NCBI RefSeq assembly: GCF_026341035.1 | Contig: NZ_JAPEOQ010000002.1 | Coordinates: 3,100,001-3,164,000 of the forward strand | DNA length: 64,000 bases | Direction of reading: 5' to 3' | DNA from: Streptomyces sp. NBC_01016 | GTDB lineage: Bacteria > Actinomycetota > Actinomycetes > Streptomycetales > Streptomycetaceae | Part shown: piece after piece, positions 40,941-49,645 of the stretch | Position numbering within the stretch: position 1 is the first letter of the stretch | Layout: each line of letters opens with the position of its first letter | The notes under the pieces: generated by a model | The model's input: the letters and a program-made list of their open reading frames with translations, nothing else | Told to the model about the DNA's origin: nothing | Database searches by the model: none | Translations under genes and position numbers: made by a program

Positions 40941-41024
40941 TCAGCGGCTCCGGGCCGGACGGACACCGCGTCCCCTGGGGCCCACCACACCGAACACACC
41001 GAACACGGAACGAGGAGACCCACC

Positions 41025-42047
41025 ATGCGTGGAGTAGTGATGCACAACGCCGGCGACGTCCGAGTGGAGGACCGCGAGGACCCGAAGATCCTCGAGCCCA
41101 CCGACGCGATCGTGAAGCTGACCGCGACCTGTATCTGCGGCTCGGACCTGTGGCCGTACCGCGGGATCGAGCCCGTCGACCACACGCTCATGGGGCACGA
41201 GTACGTGGGTGTGGTCGAGGAGGTCGGTGACGCGGTCGAGACCGTCGGGCCCGGGGACTTCGTCGTCGGCTCGTTCGTCATCTCCGACAACACCTGCGAG
41301 ATCTGCCGCGCCGGGTTCCAGTCCAAGTGCGTGCACGCCGAGTTCGTGCACGGCGGGATCGGCACGCAGGCCGAGAAGGCCCGCATCCCGCTGGCCGACG
41401 GCACTCTCGTCGCCACCCCGGGCCAACCCGCCCCGGAACTGATCCCTGCCCTGCTGGCAGCCTCCGACGTGCTGGGAACCGGCTGGTTCGCGGCCGTCGC
41501 AGCGGAGGCGGGACCCGGCAAGACCGTCGCGGTCGTCGGCGACGGCGCGGTCGGGCTCATGGCCGTCCTCGCCGCCGGACAACTGGGCGCCGAGCGGATC
41601 ATCGCGATGTCCCGCCACCCGGAGCGGCAGAAGCTGGCCCGCTACTACGGTGCGACCGACATCGTGGAGGAACGGGGCGACGAGGGCGTAGCGAAGATCA
41701 AGGAACTCACCGACGGCCTCGGCGCGCACTCCGTCGTCGAGGCGGTCGGCACGCAGGAGTCCTTCATGCAGGCCGTGGGCGCCACCCGCGGCGGCGGCCA
41801 CCTGGGATACGTCGGCGTCAACCACGACGTCCGGATCCCCGGCATCGAGCTCTTCTTCGCCGGCATCCACACCCTCGGCGGACCCGCTCCCGTACGCCGT
41901 TTCCTTCCCGAACTGATCCAGCTGATCTGGAACCGGAAGATCGACCCCGGCAAGGTCTTCGACCTCACGCTGCCGCTGGAGCAGGCCCCCGAGGGCTACA
42001 AGGCGATGGACGAGCGACGGGCCACGAAGGTCCTGCTTACGCTGTGA
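41025..42047 (+). CDS. Zinc-dependent alcohol dehydrogenase (MDR family)
   Basis: A 340-residue MDR enzyme oxidising an alcohol or reducing an aldehyde with NAD(P). Catalytic zinc ligands are in TCICGSDLWPYRG (Cys38) and MGHEYVG (His61-Glu62). The structural zinc loop has only three of four Cys: ISDNTCEICRAGFQSKC, with Asp in the first position. The Rossmann motif is VVGDGAVGLMAVLAA. AACGAGGAGA precedes the ATG. It is followed by the SDR gene 54 bases on. The stop is copied twice downstream by short repeats. Confidence 0.9.
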   Translation: MRGVVMHNAGDVRVEDREDPKILEPTDAIVKLTATCICGSDLWPYRGIEPVDHTLMGHEYVGVVEEVGDAVETVGPGDFVVGSFVISDNTCEICRAGFQSKCVHAEFVHGGIGTQAEKARIPLADGTLVATPGQPAPELIPALLAASDVLGTGWFAAVAAEAGPGKTVAVVGDGAVGLMAVLAAGQLGAERIIAMSRHPERQKLARYYGATDIVEERGDEGVAKIKELTDGLGAHSVVEAVGTQESFMQAVGATRGGGHLGYVGVNHDVRIPGIELFFAGIHTLGGPAPVRRFLPELIQLIWNRKIDPGKVFDLTLPLEQAPEGYKAMDERRATKVLLTL

Positions 42048-42076
42048 ACGCTGTGACCCCCTACGGAACGCTGTGA
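42039..42076. repeat. ACGCTGTGA repeated three times across the ADH stop codon
   Basis: Copies at 42039-42047 (containing the TGA stop), 42048-42056 and 42068-42076. The last two are each followed by a similar 11-base stretch (CCCCCTACGGA, CCACCAACGGA). Confidence 0.75.
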
Positions 42077-42101
42077 CCACCAACGGACGGAGTACACGCA
42101 C

Positions 42102-42815
42102 ATGTCCCTGATCCTGGTGACGGGAGCCTCCACCGGCCTCGGACACGCGACGGCGGACGAGCTGGCCGGGGACGGGCACGACGTGGTCGTGCACGCCCGG
42201 ACCCCGGCGCGCGTCGCCTCGCCGTCCGGGGCGGGCCGTTGGGCGGGCGTGGTCACCGGGGACCTGGCCGAGACCGGCGAGATCCCCGAAGTCGCCCGGC
42301 AGGCCGCGGAGTTCGGCCGATTCGACGCGGTCATCCACAACGCGGGCACCATGCACGCCCCCGAGTCGGCCACGGTCAACACGGTCGCGCCGTACGTACT
42401 GACCGCCCTGATGGACAAGCCGTCCGCGCTCGTCTACCTGAGCAGCTCCATGCACCGGGACGGTTCCACCGACCTCACGCGGCTGACCGACGGCACGGCC
42501 ACGTACAGCGACACCAAGCTGTGGGTGACCGCGCTGACCGTGGCCCTCGCGACCCGCTGGGAAGGGACGGCCGCGCATGCCGTCGACCCGGGCTGGGTCC
42601 CCACCCGCATGGGCGGCCCGGCGGCCACCGACGACCTGACGGCCGGTCACCGCACCCAGACATGGCTGGGCACCCACACCGGCGTCACCCCGCCCACCGG
42701 CGGCTACTGGTACCACCGGCACACCGAGGACCCGCACCCAGCGGCGCGGGACCCGCGGTTCCAGGAACGCCTCCTGCGGGCGCTGCGGGACCTGACCGGG
42801 GTGGCGCTCGACTGA
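42102..42815 (+). CDS. Short-chain dehydrogenase/reductase
   Basis: A 237-residue NAD(P)-dependent SDR. TGASTGLG (7-14) binds the cofactor, HNAG (79-82) is the structural motif, and Ser114-116 with Tyr135-x3-Lys139 (YSDTK) is the catalytic set. The C-terminus (GGYWYHRHTEDPHPAARD) is longer and more polar than the core family. It is third in the MFS-ADH-SDR group under the divergent XRE regulator. The substrate is probably a small carbonyl compound. Confidence 0.88.
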   Translation: MSLILVTGASTGLGHATADELAGDGHDVVVHARTPARVASPSGAGRWAGVVTGDLAETGEIPEVARQAAEFGRFDAVIHNAGTMHAPESATVNTVAPYVLTALMDKPSALVYLSSSMHRDGSTDLTRLTDGTATYSDTKLWVTALTVALATRWEGTAAHAVDPGWVPTRMGGPAATDDLTAGHRTQTWLGTHTGVTPPTGGYWYHRHTEDPHPAARDPRFQERLLRALRDLTGVALD

Positions 42816-42916
42816 GTCTCGACCGAGTGCGGCTCGCGCACCCCGTCCTAGGACGGAAGTCGCAGGTCGGAGGTCGGTCGACAGGAGGGTCGTGACACCA
42901 CAGGGTGGGCGATGTG

Positions 42917-43354
42917 ATGTCTCGTGACTTCGATGTGGACACGTTCCTGCGACAGCCGCTCACCGCACGCCTCGCCACCAACGGCCCCACCGTCCGCCCG
43001 GTCTGGTTCCTGTGGGAGGACGACGCGTTCTGGGTGCTGACGGGGCCGTGGGCCCGACTCTTCGACCGGGTGAAGGACGACCCCCACGTCGCGCTCGTCG
43101 TGGACGAATGCGACGTCGCGACAGGGCGGGTTCAGCAGGTGATCGCCAGGGGCCGGGCCGAGCTCGTGCCGTTCGACGTGCCGCGGGGGCGCCGCAAACT
43201 GGTCCGCTATCTGGGAGCGGACGAGGCGCTGTGGGACGAGAGGTTCGTGGACTATCTCTACGACGAGCCGAGCGAACGCGGCACGACGTGGCTGAGGTTG
43301 AAGCCCGTCTCGCTCACGGCCAAGGACCTCAGTTACGTCGCCGCGCCGTCCTGA
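42917..43354 (+). CDS. Pyridoxamine 5'-phosphate oxidase-fold (FMN-binding) protein
   Basis: A 145-residue split-barrel protein. DVDTFLRQPLTARLATNGPTVRPVWFLWEDDAFWVLT at the N-terminus is typical of PPOX-class F420- or FMN-dependent oxidoreductases of actinomycetes. ATG 42917 is preferred; GTG 42905 is in frame. It appears as a single gene 101 bases after the SDR, convergent with the SnoaL gene. Cofactor and substrate are not decided by the sequence. Confidence 0.85.
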   Translation: MSRDFDVDTFLRQPLTARLATNGPTVRPVWFLWEDDAFWVLTGPWARLFDRVKDDPHVALVVDECDVATGRVQQVIARGRAELVPFDVPRGRRKLVRYLGADEALWDERFVDYLYDEPSERGTTWLRLKPVSLTAKDLSYVAAPS

Positions 43355-43433
43355 CGGCACTCCAGCGAAGGGCGGCTGAGATGGTCGGGACGCAGCGCCG
43401 CACCGTCCCGACCACCCTCGCCAGGTGGAGACA

Positions 43434-44432
43434 TCAGTAGATGTTCGCCGCCACGTCCGCGCCGTCCTCACGGCCCGCGTTGATCTGCGCGCGCAGCGCG
43501 ATCTCGTCGTACACGCGGACCTCCTTCACGATGCGGCCGTCCTGGATCAGGAACTGGGAGACACCGAGCACCGTGACCGGCTTGCCGGTGAGCGGGCCGA
43601 AGGCCGGGATGCCCTTGTACGTTCCGTGCATGGTCCAGGTCACGGCGACGCGCAGACCCGCGTAGCGCTCCGCGTAGTGGGTCTGGACGTCCCGTACGGC
43701 GAAGCGCGCGTCGGGGAAGGGGCCCACCATCTCCAGCAGATCGGCCTGGTAGCGCTCCGGGCGGATGACGGTGCGGTCGCCGATGGTGTGCAGGAAGAGG
43801 TCGCGCGCCATGAAGTCGTTGACCTTGTTGAGCCGGCGCTGCGACCAGACCTGCTCGATGAAGTCCAGGACCATCTCGCACTCGGGACGGAAGTCGTCGG
43901 GGCGCGGACCGCTGACACCTTCCAGGAGCACGTCCTTGGGCGGCTCCTCCGTCATCGACCCGGTGTAGCCCTGGAACTGGATGCCGCGCGCGGCCTCGTC
44001 CGGATCGATGCCGAGCTGCAGGCAGTCCGCGAGGTCGTCGCGCACGACCCACTCCTCGACCATGCGGCCGCGCCGGTAGAGGCAGTTGGCGACCGTGCGC
44101 TTGCGGACGCGGATGTTGCGGCCGTCCACGAGGTGCTCGTCGGCGGAGAAGACCAGGTGCGAGCTGAGGAACGCGTCGTCGCCGCGCGCCTCCCACACCA
44201 CGTCCTCGGCCTGGCCGATGTGGCCCGGCACGGCGGCCATCCGCATCGTGCTGCCTTCGATGACACCATCGCGGCCGACGACCGTGCCGAGGCTGGCGTG
44301 AACGATCGAGTCGGGCTCGTAGTTGGCGACGATGTGTTCGATGTCGCGCTGGACCCAGATGCGGTCGGTCACCTCGCGGATGAACTCGTCGGGGTCGTTG
44401 TAGGGCTCGTACGCGACGGGGTCAAGGGCCAT
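43434..44432 (-). CDS. Tandem SnoaL/NTF2-like domain protein
   Basis: A 332-residue protein with two NTF2-like cone folds: the first about 10-165 (REVTDRIWVQRDIEHIVANYEPDSIVHASLG), the second about 190-320 (EQVWSQRRLNKVNDFMARDLFLHTIGDR, FPDARFAVRDVQTHYAERYAGLRVAVTWTMHGTY). Single SnoaL proteins act as cyclases, isomerases or hydrolases on polyketides or steroids. ATG 44432 follows GGAAG. It lies downstream of the MFS gene within the same unit and is thus under the LacI-type operator at 45955. With no polyketide genes nearby, a catabolic isomerase or dehydratase role is more likely. Confidence 0.83.
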   Translation of the reverse strand: MALDPVAYEPYNDPDEFIREVTDRIWVQRDIEHIVANYEPDSIVHASLGTVVGRDGVIEGSTMRMAAVPGHIGQAEDVVWEARGDDAFLSSHLVFSADEHLVDGRNIRVRKRTVANCLYRRGRMVEEWVVRDDLADCLQLGIDPDEAARGIQFQGYTGSMTEEPPKDVLLEGVSGPRPDDFRPECEMVLDFIEQVWSQRRLNKVNDFMARDLFLHTIGDRTVIRPERYQADLLEMVGPFPDARFAVRDVQTHYAERYAGLRVAVTWTMHGTYKGIPAFGPLTGKPVTVLGVSQFLIQDGRIVKEVRVYDEIALRAQINAGREDGADVAANIY

Positions 44433-44520
44433 GGTGGTTCTTCCGTTCCAGTGCTGAGTGAATGCGTATGTAGCGTGACTGATGTGTGGTGTGTCGGGCA
44501 AGGGGTCAGGGCACGCGGGA

Positions 44521-45888
44521 TCAGGCCGGCTGTGGTGTCTCCTGGCGCGGGAACTTGTCCGCGCCCAGCTGGCTCCGGTACGTCTCCGTCATGAAGCCGG
44601 TCACGACGACGAGTGCCAGGACGGCGCCGACGCCCAGGTAGGCCCACACCGCGTAGATCGTGTCGAAGGTGTCGACCAGCAGCGTCGCCACGAACGGGGT
44701 GATGCCCATGAAGATGGAGAACGAGCTGTTGTACGCGATGGCGCTCGCGCTGAACCGGGTGCGGGTCGAGAAGAGTTCGGCCGCGCAGACCGTGATGATG
44801 CCGGTGAGGAAGAACTCCGGTACCAGATAGATGAGTTGGCTGGCGACGGCGGCGCCGAAGGTCCCGTGGTCTCCCACCCAGAACGCGAGCGGGACGAGGA
44901 CGATGCAGGCGATGGCGCCCGTGATGAGCATCGGCTTGCGTCCGATGCGGTCCGAGAGCTTGCCGGCCAGCGGCAGCAGCGGGATGAGGACGGCGATCGA
45001 GATGGCGTTGGATGCCAGGCCCATCCAGCGGGGCAGTCCGAGCGTGTTCGTCAGGTACTGCGGATAGAACGTGACCCACGTGTAGGACAGGATCGCGCAC
45101 ATGATGGAGATGCCGCAGTAGACCAGGATGGGACGCCACTGCGAGCGAAGGGCCTCGAGCACCGGCGACTTGACGACGTTGGTGCCGTCCTCGGTGGCCC
45201 GCACGAACTCCGGGCTCTCCGAGATGCGGCTGCGCATCCACAGGCCGATCAGGCTGAGCGGGATCGCCAGCAGGAACGGGATGCGCCAGCCCCACGAGTC
45301 GAGCTCGGGACCCTCGAACACCCAGCTGGTCAGCGCGGCGACACCGGCACCGGCGAGCGTGCCGACGAAGCAGCTGTTGGAGGCGTACGAGGTGTAGTAG
45401 GCGCGCCGGTTGGGCTCGGCCCACTCGACGATGAATGCCACCGCGCCGACGTACTCGCCGCCGGAGACGACGCCCTGGACCACGCGGAGCGCCAGGAGCA
45501 GGAGCGGCGCCAGGATGCCGACCTGGTGGTACGTGGGCAGGACCGCGACGAGGGCGGTGGACGCGCCCATGGCCACCAGGGTCCACAGCAGCGTCTTCCT
45601 GCGGCCCACCCGGTCGCCCCAGCGGCCGAGGAGGGTCCCGCCGAGGGGGCGGACCAGGCACGCGATCGCGATGATCGCGTACGTGCCGAGCACCGCCACG
45701 GTCTTGTCGCTCTCGGGGAAGAACGCCGGGGCCATGATCGGCGCCATGTAGCCGTACAGGCCGTAGTCGAACTGCTCGACGAAGTTGCCGACGCTGCCCG
45801 CGCCGATGGCCCGGCGAATCGCGCTCCGCTTCTCCGCTTCGTCGGGGGCGGTCGCTGGGGTTGTGCGAGGTGGCGCTGCAGAGGACAT
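44521..45888 (-). CDS. MFS transporter, metabolite:H+ symporter type
   Basis: A 455-residue MHS-type symporter: GSVGNFVEQFDYGLYGYMAP and the loop GRWGDRVGRRKTLLW at the start, GVVSGGEYVGAVAFIVEWAE in helix 5. Homologues import organic acids or betaines. ATG 45888 follows GGAG. It heads a two-gene unit with the SnoaL protein. The 12-base operator shared with the cupin operon lies 66 bases upstream, making this the probable uptake system for that pathway. Confidence 0.88.
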   Translation of the reverse strand: MSSAAPPRTTPATAPDEAEKRSAIRRAIGAGSVGNFVEQFDYGLYGYMAPIMAPAFFPESDKTVAVLGTYAIIAIACLVRPLGGTLLGRWGDRVGRRKTLLWTLVAMGASTALVAVLPTYHQVGILAPLLLLALRVVQGVVSGGEYVGAVAFIVEWAEPNRRAYYTSYASNSCFVGTLAGAGVAALTSWVFEGPELDSWGWRIPFLLAIPLSLIGLWMRSRISESPEFVRATEDGTNVVKSPVLEALRSQWRPILVYCGISIMCAILSYTWVTFYPQYLTNTLGLPRWMGLASNAISIAVLIPLLPLAGKLSDRIGRKPMLITGAIACIVLVPLAFWVGDHGTFGAAVASQLIYLVPEFFLTGIITVCAAELFSTRTRFSASAIAYNSSFSIFMGITPFVATLLVDTFDTIYAVWAYLGVGAVLALVVVTGFMTETYRSQLGADKFPRQETPQPA

Positions 45889-45954
45889 GGCTGCTCCGAT
45901 CGCGCGGCGGATGAGGGGTGCGAATGAGGGGGAGGTGTGCATACGTGCGGGTGT

Positions 45955-45966
45955 ATGCATACGTAT
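45955..45966. promoter_or_regulatory. LacI-type operator at the MFS-SnoaL unit
   Basis: ATGCATACGTAT, the exact reverse complement of the 12-mer at 50813-50824. A second partial site GCATACGT is at 45939-45946. Confidence 0.75.
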
Positions 45967-46037
45967 GAACTAGGGTTGAACGTTAAGGTTCCGGGGGTGG
46001 ACCGTCAAGAGGTGCGGACGGGTCCGAGGAAGGTGTG

Positions 46038-46817
46038 TCACGACGAAGGTGTGTCACGGTCCGGACGGTGCGCGAGGGCGCCCATGGTGTCCATCAGTAC
46101 CTGCGCCATGTTGAAGACGATCAGCCGGGATCCGGCCTCCTCGGCGGCCTGCGCCGCTTCGAGGTGCGGGACGATCGTCATCACCGTGCGACCGTTCTTC
46201 GCGGTCGCCCGATGTGCCTCCTGTACAAGGCCGTTCACGACCTCCGGGGCGGGGAAGCCGCAGTCCGCCGCGAGGTCCGCGGGGCCCACCAGGACCGCGT
46301 CCACGCCCTCGGTGCCGGCGATCTCGTCGGCGGCGGCGCAGGCGCGCTGCGTCTCGATCATCGGGATGACCAGCGTCTCGCGGGACGCGGCCACATGCTC
46401 GGCCGCGGTGACCGTACCGAACCGCCCCGACCTGCTGTACGTGGCGAAGCCCCGCTCGCCCCAGGGCGGATAGTGGCTCGCGGCCACGGCCCGCCGGGCG
46501 TCCTCGGCGCTGTCCACGTGCGGATGGATGAGACCGGCCGCGCCCAGGTCGAGGGCGCGCAGCGCCAGCGCGGGCTCGGCGGTGCCCACACGCACGATGA
46601 CGTCGATCCCGTGGGCCTGCGCCGCCAAGATGTGCTGCTGGAGCAGAGCCATGTCCGCGGGCCCGTGCTCGCAGTCGATGACCACGTAGTCCAGACCGGC
46701 GACGCCCGCCATCTCCACCAGCGTCTCCGACGGCAGCCGCAGCAGCCCGCCGCGCAGCGATTCACCGTCCGCCAGGCGCTGCTTGAGGCTCCGGCGCGGG
46801 GTGCGAGGAACCGTCAT
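46038..46817 (-). CDS. HpcH/HpaI-family aldolase
   Basis: A 259-residue class II (metal-dependent) aldolase: GLDYVVIDCEHGPADMALLQQ (about 48-68), VRVG, GAAGLIHPHVDSAEDA, and PMIETQRACAAADEIAG with the metal-binding Glu. Relatives split 4-hydroxy-2-oxo acids into pyruvate and an aldehyde. ATG 46817 overlaps the SDR stop by 4 bases. It is the last gene of the cupin, hydrolase, HisD-like, SDR, aldolase operon, a position that suits the final carbon-carbon cleavage. Confidence 0.9.
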   Translation of the reverse strand: MTVPRTPRRSLKQRLADGESLRGGLLRLPSETLVEMAGVAGLDYVVIDCEHGPADMALLQQHILAAQAHGIDVIVRVGTAEPALALRALDLGAAGLIHPHVDSAEDARRAVAASHYPPWGERGFATYSRSGRFGTVTAAEHVAASRETLVIPMIETQRACAAADEIAGTEGVDAVLVGPADLAADCGFPAPEVVNGLVQEAHRATAKNGRTVMTIVPHLEAAQAAEEAGSRLIVFNMAQVLMDTMGALAHRPDRDTPSS

Positions 46818-47590
46818 CGTGCCACCATCCCTGCCGAGAGATCGATATCGGCGCCGCACAGGCCACGCATCCGCAGCATCGCCGTCACCGCGTCGCCCAC
46901 CTCTTCCTCGGTCACCATCCGCCCGAGCGCGGCACGTGACACGAAGGCCTCCTCGGCCTCGGCGTAGCTGCTGCCCGTGCGCTCGGCCTCCAGACGGAAG
47001 TTGCGCTCCATGCGCGGACCCGAAACCGGTCCGGGAGACAGGGAGTTGACCGTGACACCCTGCGGTCCCACCTCGCCCGCCAACGTCGTCGTCAGGCCGA
47101 TGACCGCCATCTTCGACGCGCAGTACGGTGTGCGGCGCAGCAGCGGCCGCTTGCCCGACACTGAGGCCACGTTGATGACATCACCGGAGCCACGACGTGT
47201 CATGGCGGGAAGGAACGCCCGGCACATCAGGAACACACCGCGTACGTTCACGTCGAAGACCTCGTCCCACTCCTCGGGCGAGATGTCGGTCAGCGGCGCC
47301 ACGGGGCCCGCGACGCCGGCGTTGTTGACCAGGATCGATATCTCCTCGTCCGCGAGGGCCGAGGCGAGCGCGTCGACGTCCGCGGGGCGGGACACGTCGC
47401 AGACCTGGGGGACGACCCCGGGCCCGAGCTCGTCGGCGGTGCGCTTCAAGGAGTCCACGTTGCGCCCGGTGATCACCACGCGGGCGCCGTCGGCCAGCAG
47501 GGACCGGGTGATGGCCCGGCCCAGGCCGCTGCCACCGCCGGTGACGAGTGCCGTCCGCCCGGCGAGTGGTGCTTCCGTACGGGAGGTCAT
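46814..47590 (-). CDS. Short-chain dehydrogenase/reductase (FabG-like)
   Basis: A 258-residue classical SDR: TGGGSGLG (17-24), NNAG (89-92), a catalytic Ser near 143-145, Tyr156-x3-Lys160 (YCASK) and SPGPV. Overlaps of 4 bases at both ends (HisD-like gene before, aldolase gene after) show tight coupling. It probably oxidises or reduces a hydroxy/oxo acid between the HisD-like dehydrogenase and the aldolase steps. Confidence 0.9.
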   Translation of the reverse strand: MTSRTEAPLAGRTALVTGGGSGLGRAITRSLLADGARVVITGRNVDSLKRTADELGPGVVPQVCDVSRPADVDALASALADEEISILVNNAGVAGPVAPLTDISPEEWDEVFDVNVRGVFLMCRAFLPAMTRRGSGDVINVASVSGKRPLLRRTPYCASKMAVIGLTTTLAGEVGPQGVTVNSLSPGPVSGPRMERNFRLEAERTGSSYAEAEEAFVSRAALGRMVTEEEVGDAVTAMLRMRGLCGADIDLSAGMVAR

Positions 47591-48897
47591 GCGCCCGCCT
47601 CCTCGTTCCACGTCAGGGCCTTGTCGCCGTACTTCGCGGCGCGTACGTCACCGGAACGCGCGTGCCCCTCGAAGAGCTCGACGCGGGCGGCGCGCCCGCA
47701 CACCTCGCCGAGCAGCGCCGACGAAGCGGTGTCGGTGACTTCCTGGTGGGTGACCGTCTTGAGGTACTTGCCGACCCACAGACCGCCCGTGTAGCGGGCC
47801 GCGCCACGGGTGGGCAGCACGTGGTTGGTGCCGATGACCTTGTCGCCGTAGGAGACGCAGGTGCCCTCGCCGAGGAAGAGTGCACCGTAATCACGCATCT
47901 TGTCCAGAGCCTGGCGCGGGTTCTCGGTGAGTACCTCGACGTGCTCGCTCGCGTAGGAGTCGGCGATCTCGAAGGCCTCGTCGAGGGTGTCGGCCACGAC
48001 GATCTCGCCGTGGTCGCGCCAGGCCGGCCCGGCGAAGTCCTTCGTCGGCATGCCGGGCAGCAGCCGCTCGATGTGCCGCTCGACCTCGCGCCCCAGCTCC
48101 TCGGACGTGGTGACGAGGACGGCGGGGGAGTCCGGGCCGTGCTCGGCCTGGGACAGCAGGTCGACGGCGACCACGAAGGGGTCCGCGTGCTCGTCCGCGA
48201 TCACCAGGATCTCGGTGGGGCCGGCGAACAGGTCGATGCCGACCTCGCCGAACAGCTGACGCTTGGCCTCGGCCACATACGCGTTGCCGGGCCCCGCCAG
48301 CATCGGCACGCCGCCGATCGTCTCGGTCCCCACGGCCATCGCCGCGACGGCCTGGACACCGCCCAGCAGGTAGATCTCGTCGGCGCCCGCCAGGTGCATC
48401 GCCGCGACCGTCGCGGCCGGGATCTCGCCCCGGATGGGCGGGGTGCAGGCGACGACCCGGGGCACGCCCGCGACCTTCGCGGTCACGATCGTCATATGGG
48501 CCGACGCGGTCAGCGGGTAACGGCCGCCGGGCACGTAGGCGCCGGCAGAGGCGACAGGTACGTGCCGGTGGCCGAGGCGCACGCCGGGCAGTGTCTCGAT
48601 GTCGACGTCGAGCATCGAGTCCCGCTGGGCCTGCGCGAACGTACGCACCTGCTCCTGCACGAACCGGATGTCGTTGAGGACCTGCTGCGGGACACCGGCG
48701 ACGATGCGCTCGATCTCCTCGGGCGACAGACGGAAGGACTCCGGGCTCCAGTTGTCGAACTTCTCGGAGTGCTGGCGCACCGCCTCGTCGCCGCGCTCGC
48801 GGATGTCGTCGAGGATGGCGCGCACCCGGTCGGCGACGTCCGCGCGGGCGGCGGTCACCTGGGCGGCAGGGACGGGGGACTTGAGATGTCGGGGCAT
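47587..48897 (-). CDS. Histidinol-dehydrogenase-family zinc dehydrogenase, catabolic copy 1
   Basis: A 436-residue HisD-fold enzyme with a complete zinc and catalytic set: Gln250 and His253 (QAEHGPDSP), Glu318-His319 (SEHVE), Asp352, the GTNHVLPT loop (356-363) and His412. Biosynthetic HisD is part of a his operon; here there are no other histidine genes, and the genes around are cupin, hydrolase, SDR and aldolase. HisD homologues are known to oxidise other hydroxy compounds, for example sulfopropanediol (HpsN). So it is probably an alcohol-to-acid dehydrogenase of the pathway. ATG 48897 follows GAGGAGA. Confidence 0.87.
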   Translation of the reverse strand: MPRHLKSPVPAAQVTAARADVADRVRAILDDIRERGDEAVRQHSEKFDNWSPESFRLSPEEIERIVAGVPQQVLNDIRFVQEQVRTFAQAQRDSMLDVDIETLPGVRLGHRHVPVASAGAYVPGGRYPLTASAHMTIVTAKVAGVPRVVACTPPIRGEIPAATVAAMHLAGADEIYLLGGVQAVAAMAVGTETIGGVPMLAGPGNAYVAEAKRQLFGEVGIDLFAGPTEILVIADEHADPFVVAVDLLSQAEHGPDSPAVLVTTSEELGREVERHIERLLPGMPTKDFAGPAWRDHGEIVVADTLDEAFEIADSYASEHVEVLTENPRQALDKMRDYGALFLGEGTCVSYGDKVIGTNHVLPTRGAARYTGGLWVGKYLKTVTHQEVTDTASSALLGEVCGRAARVELFEGHARSGDVRAAKYGDKALTWNEEAGA

Positions 48898-48940
48898 GAG
48901 GGCTCTCCTCAACTCGATTCTTTGGATACGGGGTCGGTGC

Positions 48941-49645
48941 TCAGGCGGCGGCGGCCGCGGCGACCAGGTCCTGCAGCGCCGCGCCCACGGCGTCCGGCCG
49001 CTGCCACGGCACCAGGTGCCCGGCGTCGGGAAGTTCGCGCATACGGGAGTGCGGCAGGGCCTCGGCGATGGCGTGGTGGAAGGCGGGCGGGCAGAGCGTG
49101 TCCCGGCCGCCCGCGAGGACGACGGAGGGGCAGCGCGCCGAGCGCAGCGCCGTGAACGCGTCCTCGCGGGTGGGCTGGGCGGCGAGCTGGGCGCGGGCGG
49201 CATCGGGGCCCACGGCCTGCGCCATGCGGCGGTAGCGCTCGGCGTCCGCCGCGGTCGGGCGGCGGTCGGGGAACATGTCCGGCAGCGTGCGCTCGACCAC
49301 CTCCGCGAACCGGCCGGCCGTGACGAGATCGTCCAACTCCCGCCAGGTGGCGTGCTGTTCGGATCGAGGGGCGCCGGCGTTCGTCGCCATCACGCACAGT
49401 CCGGCAATCCGCTCGGGTGCCCGCCGCAGCGCCTCGAACCCGACGATGGCCCCCAGGCTGAGCCCGACGAGCACGAACGGGCCTTCCACCGCGGACAGCA
49501 CGTCGTCCGCGAGCGCCCCGATGTCCGGCTGCGTCAGCGCGACGTGGTGGACGTCGTGGCCCTCGGGGAAGGTGACGTCCGACCACAGGCTCGTGTCGCA
49601 GAGCATGCCGGGGACCACGACCAGGGGCAGCGGCACGCCGGTCAC
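48941..49645 (-). CDS. Alpha/beta-fold hydrolase
   Basis: A 234-residue cytoplasmic hydrolase. VVVPGMLCDTSLW gives the oxyanion region, GLSLG (61-65) the nucleophile Ser63, AGGRDTLCP the acid, and DAGHLVPW the His. It starts at GTG 49645, overlapping the cupin stop by 4 bases. Related enzymes hydrolyse enol-lactones or ring-fission products, which would fit a product of the cupin enzyme encoded just upstream. Confidence 0.88.
   Translation of the reverse strand: MTGVPLPLVVVPGMLCDTSLWSDVTFPEGHDVHHVALTQPDIGALADDVLSAVEGPFVLVGLSLGAIVGFEALRRAPERIAGLCVMATNAGAPRSEQHATWRELDDLVTAGRFAEVVERTLPDMFPDRRPTAADAERYRRMAQAVGPDAARAQLAAQPTREDAFTALRSARCPSVVLAGGRDTLCPPAFHHAIAEALPHSRMRELPDAGHLVPWQRPDAVGAALQDLVAAAAAA

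Noticed and set aside
47587..48897. Histidine biosynthetic hisD
   Set aside because: No other his genes are present; the neighbours are catabolic, and a second paralogue sits 5 kb away in another catabolic context.
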